Shown: positions 43,166-52,263 of the stretch, piece by piece
Position numbering within the stretch: position 1 is the first letter of the stretch
How the letters are laid out: every line of letters begins with the position of its first letter
NCBI RefSeq assembly: GCF_009617755.1
Contig: NZ_BGZH01000001.1
Location: 992,001 to 1,056,000 of the forward strand
Direction: 5' to 3'
Source: Marinobacter salsuginis
Lineage (GTDB): Bacteria > Pseudomonadota > Gammaproteobacteria > Pseudomonadales > Oleiphilaceae
DNA length: 64,000 bases
Notes under the pieces: generated by a model
Seen by the model: only the letters and a program-made list of their open reading frames with translations
Told to the model about the DNA's origin: nothing
Databases searched by the model: none
Made by a program: the position numbers and the translations under genes

Positions 43166-44422
43166 ATGACCACACCATTGAATGCCATAGCCAACGCACG
43201 TTTACAGGGCCAGGATGGGCTGTACAGGCTCGAGATCACCAACGGACGCTTTTCAGGTATCACTGCCCAGCCCGACAACGCCACCACCAGAGACGGCGAA
43301 CTGGATGCCGGAGGCAATCTGGTCACAGCTCCTTTCGTGGAACCGCATATTCACCTGGACGCTGCTATGACGGCCGGCGCGCCCCGATGGAACAAGAGCG
43401 GCACCCTGTTTGAAGGCATTGAATGCTGGTCCGAGCGCAAGACAACCCTGAGCCACCAGGACGTCATCAACCGCGCCACCCAGACGCTGAAGCTGTTTGC
43501 CGCCCACGGCATCCAGTACGTCCGTACCCATGTGGACGTAACGGATCCGAACCTGACGGCCCTCAAGGCCATGCTTGAGGTTCGCGAAAACACCGCAGCC
43601 TTTGTAGACCTGCAGATCGTCGCGTTTCCCCAGGAGGGCATCTGGTCTTTCAAAAACGGGCGTGAGCTCATGGAGGAAGCCGTGCGACTCGGAGCTGATG
43701 TGGTTGGTGGCATCCCCCACTTCGAGTTTACCCGGGACTACGGCGCGGAATCCGTTCGCTGGCTGATGGAGCTGGCCCACAAAAACGACCGGCTGGTGGA
43801 TGTCCATTGCGACGAAATTGATGATCCGGAATCCCGGTTCCTGGAGGTTCTGGCCGCCGAGGCCCTCAGACTGGATTACGGTTCCCGGGTATCCGCCAGC
43901 CACACCTGCGCCATGGGCTCCTATAACGATGCCTACTGCAGCCGCCTGTTCCGATTACTGAAAAAGTCCGGGCTGCGCTTTCTCTCCATGCCTACGGAAA
44001 GCCTGCATTTGCAGGGTCGGTTCGACAGCTACCCCAAACGCCGCGGCATCACCCGGGTCCCCGAGCTGCTTGATGCCGGACTGAAGGTTGCCTTCGGCCA
44101 GGATTCGATTCGCGACCCCTGGTATCCGATGGGCAATGGCAACATGCTCCGCACCCTCGATGTCGGTCTGCACGCCTGCCATATGCTGGGAATGAGCCGG
44201 ATTGACCGCTCACTGGAACTGATTACCGACAATGGTGCGGCTGCGCTTGACCTCGATGAATATGGCCTTGTCGAAGGGATGCCCGCGCGGTGCGTGGTGC
44301 TTCAGGGAACCACACCCTATGAAGTGCTGCTCGGACAACGACCGGTGCTGGCTTCTGTACGAGACGGGCAATTGCTGGTCCGGCGGGAGGCATCCCACCC
44401 GGAAACCGGCCTGATGCTTTAA
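43166..44422 (+). CDS. codA: Cytosine deaminase (amidohydrolase)
   Basis: 418 residues. Metal-dependent deaminase that turns cytosine into uracil and ammonia. Metal ligands: H and H in FVEPHIHLDAAMTAG, H in DVHCDEIDD, H in SASHTCAMGSYND, D in VAFGQDSIRDPWYPMG. This order matches E. coli CodA. It follows the regulator by 29 bp and codB by about 650 bp, and completes the uptake and deamination pathway. ATG at 43166 follows GGAGACAAT. Confidence 0.93.
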   Translation: MTTPLNAIANARLQGQDGLYRLEITNGRFSGITAQPDNATTRDGELDAGGNLVTAPFVEPHIHLDAAMTAGAPRWNKSGTLFEGIECWSERKTTLSHQDVINRATQTLKLFAAHGIQYVRTHVDVTDPNLTALKAMLEVRENTAAFVDLQIVAFPQEGIWSFKNGRELMEEAVRLGADVVGGIPHFEFTRDYGAESVRWLMELAHKNDRLVDVHCDEIDDPESRFLEVLAAEALRLDYGSRVSASHTCAMGSYNDAYCSRLFRLLKKSGLRFLSMPTESLHLQGRFDSYPKRRGITRVPELLDAGLKVAFGQDSIRDPWYPMGNGNMLRTLDVGLHACHMLGMSRIDRSLELITDNGAAALDLDEYGLVEGMPARCVVLQGTTPYEVLLGQRPVLASVRDGQLLVRREASHPETGLML

Positions 44423-44436
44423 GAGAGTTGCCCGGT

Positions 44437-44892
44437 TCAGAACAAAAGCGTGAGGCCACCGGTCACTACGGCAAACAGAACCGACAACCCGATGACAGTC
44501 ATCCAGGGGAAGGGCGGTGGAGGTGGCTCAATGGCCAGTTCCTTCTCCAGGTAATTTCGGAGCAGGCGGGTGTTCCGCGTGTTGGCTTTGTAGACCGCAT
44601 CGAACGCATCACCGACCACCGGCAAGAGCCCGCCCAGAAAATCAATGCCCATGTTGCGCAGCATGCGAAGCTTAACCGTCTTACTGGCGCCCGCCCGCTG
44701 CGCCTCCACCAGCACGTAGCTTGCCAGCACCAGGCCGGCCATGTCCCCCACCACGGGCAACAGGCCAATCACTGCCTCCGCACCAATTTTTACATTGGTG
44801 AACGGAATAGCAATGTTGCTATCGGTGAAGCGGCTGAATTTATCCAGCCGCTCAAGAATGGCCCGCTGCCGGGCTTGGGAAGGTTTCGGCAT
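44437..44892 (-). CDS. DUF4112 domain-containing protein
   Basis: 151 residues. Family features: RLDKFSRFTDSNIAIPFT, GAEAVIGLLPVVGDMAGLVL and a repeat of this motif in LGGLLPVVGDAFDAVYKANT. A proline run (EPPPPPFPW) leads to a C-terminal hydrophobic helix (VIGLSVLFAVVTGGLTLLF). Membrane-associated, function unknown. It converges with codA, 14 bp apart. Confidence 0.88.
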   Translation of the reverse strand: MPKPSQARQRAILERLDKFSRFTDSNIAIPFTNVKIGAEAVIGLLPVVGDMAGLVLASYVLVEAQRAGASKTVKLRMLRNMGIDFLGGLLPVVGDAFDAVYKANTRNTRLLRNYLEKELAIEPPPPPFPWMTVIGLSVLFAVVTGGLTLLF

Positions 44893-44912
44893 TTCTACTC
44901 CAGCTCAGGATT

Positions 44913-45560
44913 TCATTCGGGCTTTCCGCCTATTTCCTCGAACGCCTGCACCAGCGTATCCGGTTCCTGGGCGCCGGAGATCAGGTATTTCCCGTTCACG
45001 ATGAATGCAGGCACTGCCGAAACACCGGCCTGTTGATACGTTGCCTCGTCCGCGCGCACCACGTCGGCATATTCGTCGGACTTCAGAATTTGCTCCGCCC
45101 TGGAGCGATCAAGCCCCAGATTCTCGACGCAGCTCAACAAGACACTCGGATCGGAGACATCCTCTGCCCTTCCGAAGTAGGCCTCAAAGAGCGCCAGTTT
45201 CATCTCAGTCTGCAGTCCCTGCTCTCCTGCCCATTTTACGAGCCGGTGAGCGTCAAACGTATTGGTGGTCAAGCGTTCCTGCAGCTTCTCGAAGTTGACG
45301 CCCAAATCCTTTGCGATGCTCATCATCTGATTCTGGGTTGCACGCATTTCCTCTTCGCTGCGACCGTACTTTCTGGCCAGCGCCGGGAGGATAGGCTCGC
45401 CCTCTCCGCTGTGGTCCGGGTTCAGTTCAAAGGCATGCCACTGAACGCCGAATTCATACTCAGGCGCCAACTGCTTAATGGCCTGTTCCAGACGCGCATA
45501 CCCAATGGCACACCAGGGGCAGGCGATGTCGGAAACGATGTCGATGTGAATCTTTTGCAT
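44913..45560 (-). CDS. FrnE-type DsbA-family oxidoreductase
   Basis: 215 residues from ATG 45560; the frame extends to 45623 but the 21 extra residues have no ribosome site. It has a thioredoxin fold with the redox motif CPWC (DIACPWCAIGYARLEQAI) and the inserted helical domain. C-terminal cis-proline region VSAVPAFIVNGKYLISGAQE. No signal peptide, so cytoplasmic; family members fold or isomerise disulfides, and Deinococcus FrnE is linked to oxidative stress. Co-directional with the DUF4112 gene. Confidence 0.9.
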   Translation of the reverse strand: MQKIHIDIVSDIACPWCAIGYARLEQAIKQLAPEYEFGVQWHAFELNPDHSGEGEPILPALARKYGRSEEEMRATQNQMMSIAKDLGVNFEKLQERLTTNTFDAHRLVKWAGEQGLQTEMKLALFEAYFGRAEDVSDPSVLLSCVENLGLDRSRAEQILKSDEYADVVRADEATYQQAGVSAVPAFIVNGKYLISGAQEPDTLVQAFEEIGGKPE

Positions 45561-45736
45561 GGGGAATCCTGTCAGCTGGTGGAATACATCATCCCTCAGA
45601 CTAACACGGACACCGATCAGCAATCTCCCGCAAGATGCCCGGAATCAATTGCTTTTCCATGGCTGCCTGTCGGCCTTTCCCCAATGACTTGCGTATACTC
45701 TTCATCTATCAAGCAAACCGCATGAGGAGTCTGCCA

Positions 45737-45949
45737 ATGGCCGATGAAGATACACTCACCGCTCTGAAAACCGCCTTTACCTTCATGCCCCAGCCGGTCG
45801 AGATCAATCGGTTTGAATACGGGGATGACGCGGACAGAATCCTCGCCCAGGTGAACTTCGTACGGGAAGTGCTGACCAGTCACGGCATTGACCCGGAAGA
45901 AGTCGCCGGCGAGATCAACCCTGACTCATCCCCCAATTCCTGTTACTGA
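45737..45949 (+). CDS. Small acidic hypothetical protein
   Basis: 70 residues from ATG 45737, eight bases after GAGGAGT. An upstream frame to 45635 lacks a ribosome site and overlaps the opposite promoter. The sequence (TAFTFMPQPVEINRFEYGDD, then ILAQVNFVREVLTSHGIDPE) is acidic and helical; no family recognised. It precedes tenA by 24 bp and is probably co-transcribed with it. Confidence 0.68.
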   Translation: MADEDTLTALKTAFTFMPQPVEINRFEYGDDADRILAQVNFVREVLTSHGIDPEEVAGEINPDSSPNSCY

Positions 45950-45973
45950 GCCCACCGCACTTCAGGAGAAAGC

Positions 45974-46642
45974 ATGTCTTATCAGTTCGAAGACCTGAAA
46001 AAGAGCTGCCAAGATGAATGGCAGGCCTACATCCAGCACAGCTTCGTGCAGCAACTCGGTAATGGGTCGCTCGCGCCCGAGGCGTTCCAACACTACCTGA
46101 AGCAGGACTACCTGTTCCTGATCCAGTTTGCCCGTGCCTTTGCCCTGGCTGCCTACAAAAGCCCGACACTGTCAGACCTCCGCCAGGCCAAGGAGGGTTT
46201 ACAGGCCATCGTGGATGTGGAGTTGGATCTGCACATCAGCTACTGCAAGGAATGGGGAATTTCTGAACAAGAGCTTGCCGATCTGCCAGAGGCCCGCGCC
46301 ACACTGGCCTACACTCGCTACGTTCTGGATACCGGCAACCGTGGCGACCTGCTGGATCTGCACGTTGCCCTGTCACCGTGCATGGTTGGCTACGGTGAAA
46401 TTGCCAACTGGCTGAACAGCCGGGCGGAGACTATTCGGGGCGATAGCAATCCCTATGATGCCTGGATCAAGATGTATGAAAGCGACGAGTTTCAGGAGGC
46501 CATGCAGGCTGAGATTGGCTGGCTCAATGAGCGTTTGGCCGACGTCTCCCCTGCCCGTTTCAGAGAATTGACCCGGATTTTCAGCGATGCCACACGTCTC
46601 GAGATCGATTTCTGGAAGATGGGCCTGGACCAAAGCGACTGA
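45974..46642 (+). CDS. tenA: Thiaminase II / TenA family protein
   Basis: 222 residues. Salvage enzyme that hydrolyses degraded thiamine products to the pyrimidine for re-use. The family signature is complete: SFVQQLGNGSLAPEAFQHYL, KQDYLFLIQFARAFALAAYK, and the catalytic cysteine in ALSPCMVGYGEIANWL. An all-helical cytoplasmic enzyme. Its small upstream neighbour is 24 bp away. No thiamine riboswitch was recognised by eye upstream. Confidence 0.92.
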   Translation: MSYQFEDLKKSCQDEWQAYIQHSFVQQLGNGSLAPEAFQHYLKQDYLFLIQFARAFALAAYKSPTLSDLRQAKEGLQAIVDVELDLHISYCKEWGISEQELADLPEARATLAYTRYVLDTGNRGDLLDLHVALSPCMVGYGEIANWLNSRAETIRGDSNPYDAWIKMYESDEFQEAMQAEIGWLNERLADVSPARFRELTRIFSDATRLEIDFWKMGLDQSD

Positions 46643-46730
46643 TTCGTCGGCCAGGCTCAGGAATAAAGACTCGGCGCAATAAATCAGGCCTGGCTGACAA
46701 CCCCGTCGCCAGGAACACTAGTTCGCATCT

Positions 46731-48353
46731 CTACTCGGTCACCCGCAGTCCGCGCAAGTTGATTTCTACGCGATCTCTGCCTTTGGACTTGGCCCGATAG
46801 AGAGCGTCGTCGGCTTCCGAAACCAGCTTGTCAAAGGTGGCGTGGTGCCACTCTGCAACACCGATCGATACTGTCATTCCCACACGTTGATCATCGAAAG
46901 CGATAATTACCTCTCGAACACATTCCAACACCTTTTCACTGAGCATCAAAAGATCTACATGATCGGAATCCGGCACGATGATCATGAATTCTTCCCCACC
47001 CCACCGTCCAAAACGATCAATCGACCGAAGGGAAGGTGCAATCGCCCTGACAAATGCCTTTAAGCATTCGTCACCAACGGCATGTCCATACTGGTCGTTG
47101 ACCCGTTTAAAATGATCGATATCCATCAGCATGACGCTAAAGGGACGGCCAGATCGTTCGCTACGCCTCGCCTCTTCCTCTCCCAGCACTCTCATTCGCC
47201 TTCGATTAGGGATACCAGTGAGTTCATCAGTCAGTGCAAGTGTCTGTAGTTGTTGATTAGCATCAAATAATTCCTGCGTGCGTTGCCGGACTCTCTCCTC
47301 CAGGGCCTGGTTCAGGTGCTGGACCCTTACCAGAGCTTTTTTGAGCTCGCCAGACTTTCGGCGGTTCTGGTCCACGAACGCGGCCACGTATAGCAGCAAC
47401 ACGGTGAAAACGATAATGAACTCTTGAGCGAATAAAGCGCTGAGATCCTGTTTCTCACTAACAAAAGGGCCAACTCCCGAAGCAGTGGCGAGAGCTACGA
47501 AAAGCGCCACAGCTGTAGCCAGGGGGAAACCCGCGAGCGGTCCAAAACGGACAGCAACCCATGCCGGAACTACAGCCACTGCCAATGGGGACAGTGCCAG
47601 GTAATTTTCTGAGGACAAGTCAAACACGAAGATCAGGTAACAGACTAAGAGGCCGGCTATCCAGGCGGCGACAAGTTCCATACGTACATGCCAGTTGCTG
47701 TTAACCACTTGCTTCAAAAGGCCCGAACTCAAAATCATGTGCAGAAAAGGCGTCAAGATGATCAACCCTGTAGCATCCCCTACCCACCAAAGCCGCCACA
47801 ACGTGAGAAATGGAGTGTCTCTTTCAAGCAGGAAAGAATAGATCGATGCGCCACCCAGTGCGGCGAGCGGCGACGCTATGAGAAAGACGGTAACCAGGAA
47901 GAGACTCAGGTCCTTGGGCTCACTCCAATCGAGACTTCGATCGAGAAACCACCGAATCAGGCTGGCCGCCAGCACGCACTCGGCGATGTTGATGGCGCCG
48001 AACAGCAACGCGTGGAACAGAGAAAATACCGAGATATCGGCTGCAATTTCTGCGGCCAAAACAACGAGAAACAGTGACCACCAACGGCTCCTCGGCTGAA
48101 CCAGCAGCGCCGCGAGCAATACAGAGTTCGGTGGCCAGAGCACTACTATGCCGCTATCCAGAGCAACGTAGTGAACTCCAATCCAGGCACCCAGATAGTA
48201 AAGCAGGCCCACAACAAGCGGAAATAAGACTGGTTGACGAGAAACGTTCAAGGCCTGAGTCTCTGTTACCGTCCGTGCTTGATGGGTTAGAAAAGCCAAA
48301 TCGTCCCTGCAAGGCTCTTTGTTGGATTGGTGCGAAAGGTCGAGCCCCCACAC
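46731..48353 (-). CDS. MASE1-GGDEF diguanylate cyclase (GTG start, N terminus uncertain)
   Basis: 540 residues. The N-terminal MASE1 sensory domain has about eight helices (VALDSGIVVLWPPNSVLLAA is its signature, then LDRSLDWSEPKDLSLFLV). A coiled coil (residues about 340-375) links to the GGDEF domain (DELTGIPNRRRMR, RWGGEEFMIIVPDSD) with I-site RSID five residues before GGEEF. The annotated GTG at 48353 may be early: ATG-less alternatives about 35 codons downstream, near LNVSRQPV, are possible. C-di-GMP synthesis at the inner membrane. Confidence 0.9.
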   Translation of the reverse strand: MWGLDLSHQSNKEPCRDDLAFLTHQARTVTETQALNVSRQPVLFPLVVGLLYYLGAWIGVHYVALDSGIVVLWPPNSVLLAALLVQPRSRWWSLFLVVLAAEIAADISVFSLFHALLFGAINIAECVLAASLIRWFLDRSLDWSEPKDLSLFLVTVFLIASPLAALGGASIYSFLLERDTPFLTLWRLWWVGDATGLIILTPFLHMILSSGLLKQVVNSNWHVRMELVAAWIAGLLVCYLIFVFDLSSENYLALSPLAVAVVPAWVAVRFGPLAGFPLATAVALFVALATASGVGPFVSEKQDLSALFAQEFIIVFTVLLLYVAAFVDQNRRKSGELKKALVRVQHLNQALEERVRQRTQELFDANQQLQTLALTDELTGIPNRRRMRVLGEEEARRSERSGRPFSVMLMDIDHFKRVNDQYGHAVGDECLKAFVRAIAPSLRSIDRFGRWGGEEFMIIVPDSDHVDLLMLSEKVLECVREVIIAFDDQRVGMTVSIGVAEWHHATFDKLVSEADDALYRAKSKGRDRVEINLRGLRVTE

Positions 48354-48444
48354 CTATACTTTATCCCAACTGACCCTCTTCGCAAGAAAATACGTCTAAA
48401 TTAGCTACATGCAGAATTGCAAAAGGCGAACCGATCTACAGGGA

Positions 48445-48924
48445 TCAGCTCGCAGAGTCTTGCTCTTCACGCAGCTTCGCCCGCACTTTCATCAACACCT
48501 TCCCGTACCGGTTTTCACCCCGCCGATCCCGGCCACAACCCCAAAAATAATCGAAGTTGCTGTTCTCAACGATTTTCGTGTCACCGGTATCCAGCAGAGC
48601 CTCCGCCAGTTCTGGATAAGTTCGGCAACGCACGTAGATTCCCCGCGTCATAACGGTTTCGCGCACCTGCTTCCAGTCCCGCCGCAGGCTCTTGTGGCGT
48701 TTGCGCCCAAGCTTACCTGCCTTGGCCGGCGTATCGGCGTTGCGCACCTTTTCCTGGCGGTTGTCATCAGTGAATTTCATGCCTTGGAAATAGTGTTCCA
48801 CGGTTGGCCAGATCTTGCCTTCCAACTCGAAACTGTAGGGGGCATGGGTGCCCAGCGGGTTGTCAGGGTCGGTTCGCGACATGAACAGGTCGTTCTCGCC
48901 GTTGTCATCGGGGAAGAGAGACAT
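48445..48924 (-). CDS. NADAR (DUF1768) family protein
   Basis: 159 residues. Hydrolase-like family acting on riboflavin intermediates or ADP-ribose-derived conjugates. Motifs: SFELEGKIWPTVEHYFQGMK, GRKRHKSLRRDWKQVRETVM, and the end NSNFDYFWGCGRDRRGENRYG. The size is typical. E. coli YbiA is the best known relative, and some NADAR proteins reverse ADP-ribosylation in defence systems. It stands alone on the minus strand, with no toxin gene beside it. Confidence 0.9.
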   Translation of the reverse strand: MSLFPDDNGENDLFMSRTDPDNPLGTHAPYSFELEGKIWPTVEHYFQGMKFTDDNRQEKVRNADTPAKAGKLGRKRHKSLRRDWKQVRETVMTRGIYVRCRTYPELAEALLDTGDTKIVENSNFDYFWGCGRDRRGENRYGKVLMKVRAKLREEQDSAS

Positions 48925-48953
48925 TGGTACAATCCTTTAACAATAAGTGGTCC

Positions 48954-48989
48954 TGCAATATCTGCAGTATCTGCAGTATCTGCAGTATC
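48954..48989. repeat. Tandem 9-bp repeat, four copies
   Basis: One TGCAATATC followed by three TGCAGTATC copies, in the space between the NADAR and mtgA genes. It lies in non-coding DNA upstream of NADAR. Such short repeats expand and shrink by slippage. Confidence 0.85.
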
Positions 48990-49039
48990 AACGAGTCTGC
49001 GCCAGGGGTCACGCCAATAAACCTGCTCCTCTTGCAAGA

Positions 49040-49732
49040 CTAGAGATCCTGCAGATATCCAACACCAAGCTGTGCGATCTGCCCCTGAATCCAGACCACT
49101 CGCTCCCGCACATAAGTGGACGGTGCGTTGACATGCAAAACCTTCGGATTTGGAAGCACGGCCGCGAGCAGCGCTGCCTGGTACTCAGTGAGGTGAAGGG
49201 CTGGCTTATCGAAGTAGGCCTGACTTGCCGCTTCGACCCCATAGATACCGGGACCGAACTCAGCAACGTTCAGGTAAACTTCCAGTATGCGCTGCTTGGG
49301 CCAGAGGCCCTCTATGACAAGGGCCAGCCCTGCCTCAAGAGCCTTGCGGACGAAACTGCGCCCGTTCCACAGGAACAGGTTTTTAGCCGTTTGCTGAGTG
49401 ATGGTGCTGGCCCCTCGAAGCCCCTCGCCCGCCCTGTACTCCGAGAGGGCTTGGCGTATAGCCTCAAAATCCACGCCCGCGTGATGCGGGAAGCGTTGAT
49501 CCTCGCTGGCAACCACCGCCAGCGGCATCCAGGCAGAGATCTCATTTATGGGCACCCATTCGTGAGCGAGGGATCTGTTCGCGCTTTGAACCTGATACCC
49601 CAGCATGAAGGCCGAGGTGGGTGGGTTTACGAACCGGAACATCAGCACCACCAACAGGACCAGCACGATAGCGCCAGCGCTTAGCAGCAAAAACCATCGC
49701 AAAAGCTTGCTACCACCTGATGCTCTGGTCAT
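49040..49732 (-). CDS. mtgA: Monofunctional biosynthetic peptidoglycan transglycosylase
   Basis: 230 residues. Polymerises lipid II into glycan strands; membrane-anchored glycosyltransferase family 51. A helix near residues 10-33 ([20 protein letters not shown]) is followed by the GT51 motifs: [20 protein letters not shown] (catalytic E), [16 protein letters not shown] and [18 protein letters not shown]. Typical length for MtgA. Also found alone in the genome of many gammaproteobacteria. Confidence 0.95.
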   Translation of the reverse strand: MTRASGGSKLLRWFLLLSAGAIVLVLLVVLMFRFVNPPTSAFMLGYQVQSANRSLAHEWVPINEISAWMPLAVVASEDQRFPHHAGVDFEAIRQALSEYRAGEGLRGASTITQQTAKNLFLWNGRSFVRKALEAGLALVIEGLWPKQRILEVYLNVAEFGPGIYGVEAASQAYFDKPALHLTEYQAALLAAVLPNPKVLHVNAPSTYVRERVVWIQGQIAQLGVGYLQDL

Positions 49733-49842
49733 ACGTTCAAATCCTCATCTCTCTACGAGCCAGTTCCCGGCCGTAATTGACCAATGGACCGCACAGCGCG
49801 CAAACTGCCCATAGTGATTCTGCGAGAGCGTATGCCACTACC

Positions 49843-50172
49843 ATGCCTGAAAAAGTAAAAACCCGGATTCTCTTTCATTCCAGACGCCTGAATATATACC
49901 TGGTCCGATATCCAGAAGGGCACAAGGTAGGGCCGCACGTGGACATGGTTTCCGAGGGCCGGCTTTACAAACTCAATTGCGTTCTGGCCAAGCCCAAGGC
50001 GGGCGGCGAATTCATTTGCGAGAAAAACATCTTCAACCTTCTTGGAAGAGTGTACCTCTTCCGCCCGGACCTGTATCAGCATCGGGTATCGAAGATCGAG
50101 CGCGGAAATCGATGGCTACTGAGTTTTGCGTTGACTTCCGGCCTCCATAACTCCAGCAGGACAATGCCATGA
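49843..50172 (+). CDS. 2OG-Fe(II) oxygenase-like small protein next to phaZ
   Basis: 109 residues from ATG 49843. Likely jelly-roll fold: VRYPEGHKVGPHVDMVSEGR, read as HxD in GPHVD, with the third histidine in DLYQHRVSKIERGNR and an arginine for 2-oxoglutarate. That is the pattern of small 2OG-Fe(II) dioxygenases. The substrate is unknown. Its TGA overlaps the ATG of phaZ (ATGA), so it is translationally coupled with PHB depolymerase, although no link in function is known to me. Confidence 0.68.
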   Translation: MPEKVKTRILFHSRRLNIYLVRYPEGHKVGPHVDMVSEGRLYKLNCVLAKPKAGGEFICEKNIFNLLGRVYLFRPDLYQHRVSKIERGNRWLLSFALTSGLHNSSRTMP

Positions 50173-51386
50173 TGTATTTTGCCCATGAAATGAGCCGCGC
50201 AGCGCTGATGCCCTTGCGCATGATGACAGACACACAGAGCAAATTGCTCAGGCATCCTCTCAGCCCCCTGTCCCGCTTGCCGGGCGCTCGCAGTATTGCC
50301 TCAGCCTACGGTGTATTTGGCGATTTGACCCGACGCTACCCGAAACCGGCGTTCAACCTGCATTCAACCGTGTGCGATGGCGAGGAAGTAGACGTCAGTG
50401 AAGTCATTGTCCAGCGAAAACCCTTTGCCCAGCTAAAGCACTTCCAGCGCAGCGTATCGCGGTCAAATGATCCGAAACTCCTGATCGTTGCGCCCTTGTC
50501 CGGACACTTTGCCTCGCTGCTGCGGGGTACCGTCAAGGAAATGCTCCCAGACCACGACGTCTACATTACCGACTGGCGCGATGCCTGCCGGGTCCCATTG
50601 TCCGCTGGAGATTTTGGGCTGGACGACTATATCGACTACGTTATCGATTTTATTGAACAGCTTGGGCCAGACACCCATGTATTGGCGGTTTGCCAACCCG
50701 TTGTGCCGGTGCTTGCGGCCACCGCCCTCATGGCCGAAGATAAAAACCCGGCAACACCCCGCTCACTTGCCCTCATGAGCGGCCCCATCGACGGACGTAT
50801 TGATCCCACCGCACCCTGCGAACTGGCCACCAAACATAATCTTGCCTGGTTCCGACGCAATCTGGTCCATCCGGTACCCGCTCCCTATCCGGGCGCCATG
50901 CGTAAGGTTTATCCAGGATTTCTGCAACTGTCCGGATTCGTGAGCATGAACTTCGACCGGCACGTTGACGCCTACCGGGGCCTGTTCAAGTCCATGCGAG
51001 ACAGGGAAGTCGACAAGATCAGACGTCATCGTGAGTTCTACGACGAGTACCTCGCAGTTATGGATCTACCGGCCACCTTTTACCTGGACACGATCAAGCG
51101 CGTCTTTCAGGAATTCCACCTTGCCCGCGGTTGCTTCACGCACCGGGGCAGGAAGGTGAACCCCGCCGCTATCGAGAAGACGGCGCTGATGACGATCGAA
51201 GGCGAGAAGGACGACATTTCCAGCCCCGGACAAACGCGGGCCGCTCACGACCTTTGCGTGAGTATTCCCGATGCCAGGCGCCTGCACCACCTCCAGGAAG
51301 GGGTTGGCCACTACGGCGTCTTCAACGGCAGTCAATGGCGCGAATCCATTGCGCCTCGCCTCAAGACATTCATTGGCCAAGCGTGA
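50169..51386 (+). CDS. phaZ: Intracellular polyhydroxyalkanoate depolymerase
   Basis: 405 residues. Mobilises stored PHB. The active-site nucleophile is C175 in VLAVCQPVVP, the Cys version of the lipase box known from Ralstonia intracellular depolymerases. LIVAPLSGHFASLLRGTVKE is the family's N-terminal motif, VYITDWRDACRVPLSAGDFG follows, and the C-terminal histidine lies in GVGHYGVFNG. It is the first core gene of the pha cluster, overlapping the 2OG-type gene and preceding phaB by 108 bp. Confidence 0.92.
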   Translation: MMYFAHEMSRAALMPLRMMTDTQSKLLRHPLSPLSRLPGARSIASAYGVFGDLTRRYPKPAFNLHSTVCDGEEVDVSEVIVQRKPFAQLKHFQRSVSRSNDPKLLIVAPLSGHFASLLRGTVKEMLPDHDVYITDWRDACRVPLSAGDFGLDDYIDYVIDFIEQLGPDTHVLAVCQPVVPVLAATALMAEDKNPATPRSLALMSGPIDGRIDPTAPCELATKHNLAWFRRNLVHPVPAPYPGAMRKVYPGFLQLSGFVSMNFDRHVDAYRGLFKSMRDREVDKIRRHREFYDEYLAVMDLPATFYLDTIKRVFQEFHLARGCFTHRGRKVNPAAIEKTALMTIEGEKDDISSPGQTRAAHDLCVSIPDARRLHHLQEGVGHYGVFNGSQWRESIAPRLKTFIGQA

Positions 51387-51494
51387 CAGGCGTCACATTT
51401 TCTTGTCGCCACTCAGGTGCTCTGCTAGCTTAAATGAGGTGATGAATAATAAGGAATAACAATCAGAGCGGGCCACCGCTCCAGGGAGGATGTC

Positions 51495-52238
51495 ATGCAG
51501 GACCTCAAGGGCAAGGTCGCCCTGGTAACCGGAGCCTCACGAGGCATCGGTCGTCACATCGCACTGCAACTTGCTCAACGCGGCGCTGACGTCGCCATCA
51601 ACTACCGCTCCCGCCAGTCCGAAGGCGACGAAGTTGCCAGGGAAATCGAGGCAACTGGCGTCCGGGCACTGTCCTTCAAAGCAGACCTTTCCAAGATGCC
51701 GGAAGCGCGCAGCCTGGTCCGTCAGGTTCATGATCAGTGGGGCCGCATAGACATTCTGGTGAACAACGCCGGCATCACCAAAGACAAGTCCATGAAGAAG
51801 CTTACTGATGATGACTGGAACGACGTCCTGGATACCAACTTGGGCAGCGTCTACGCCACCTGCTCGGAAGTGTTGAAAATAATGATGGACCAGAAGTACG
51901 GCCGTATCATCAACATCACATCGTTCGTCGGGCAGGCCGGCAACTTCGGGCAGGCCAATTACGCAGCCAGCAAGGGCGGCATTATCGCCTTTACCAAGAC
52001 CCTCGCGCTCGAAATGGCCAAATACAACATCACCGTCAATGCCATTGCCCCGGGCTTCACCGAAACCGAAATGCTCGCCCAGGTTCCGGAGAATATCCGG
52101 GAGCAGATCATTGCCCGGGTTCCGATGGGGCGTTTCGGCAAACCGGAGGAAATTGCCCGCGCCGTGGTTTTCCTGGCCGCAGAGGGGGATTACATCACTG
52201 GCCAGCAGATCAATGTGAACGGCGGCGTCTACATGTGA
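51495..52238 (+). CDS. phaB: Acetoacetyl-CoA reductase
   Basis: 247-residue NADPH-dependent SDR that makes (R)-3-hydroxybutyryl-CoA, the PHB monomer. TGASRGIGRHIALQL is the cofactor motif, NNAGITKDKSMKKLTDDDW the family-specific stretch, and NITSFVGQAGNFGQANYAAS then YAASKGG holds the catalytic Ser-Tyr-Lys. NVNGGVYM closes the protein. Complete in size, unlike the truncated SDR at 11987. It precedes phaC by 25 bp. Confidence 0.94.
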   Translation: MQDLKGKVALVTGASRGIGRHIALQLAQRGADVAINYRSRQSEGDEVAREIEATGVRALSFKADLSKMPEARSLVRQVHDQWGRIDILVNNAGITKDKSMKKLTDDDWNDVLDTNLGSVYATCSEVLKIMMDQKYGRIINITSFVGQAGNFGQANYAASKGGIIAFTKTLALEMAKYNITVNAIAPGFTETEMLAQVPENIREQIIARVPMGRFGKPEEIARAVVFLAAEGDYITGQQINVNGGVYM

Positions 52239-52263
52239 CACGAACAAAGCAGAAGGCGAAAAA

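Noticed and set aside
45940-45973. Thiamine (TPP) riboswitch before tenA
   Set aside because: Neither the 24 bp gap nor the leader of the upstream small gene shows the conserved TPP riboswitch segments.
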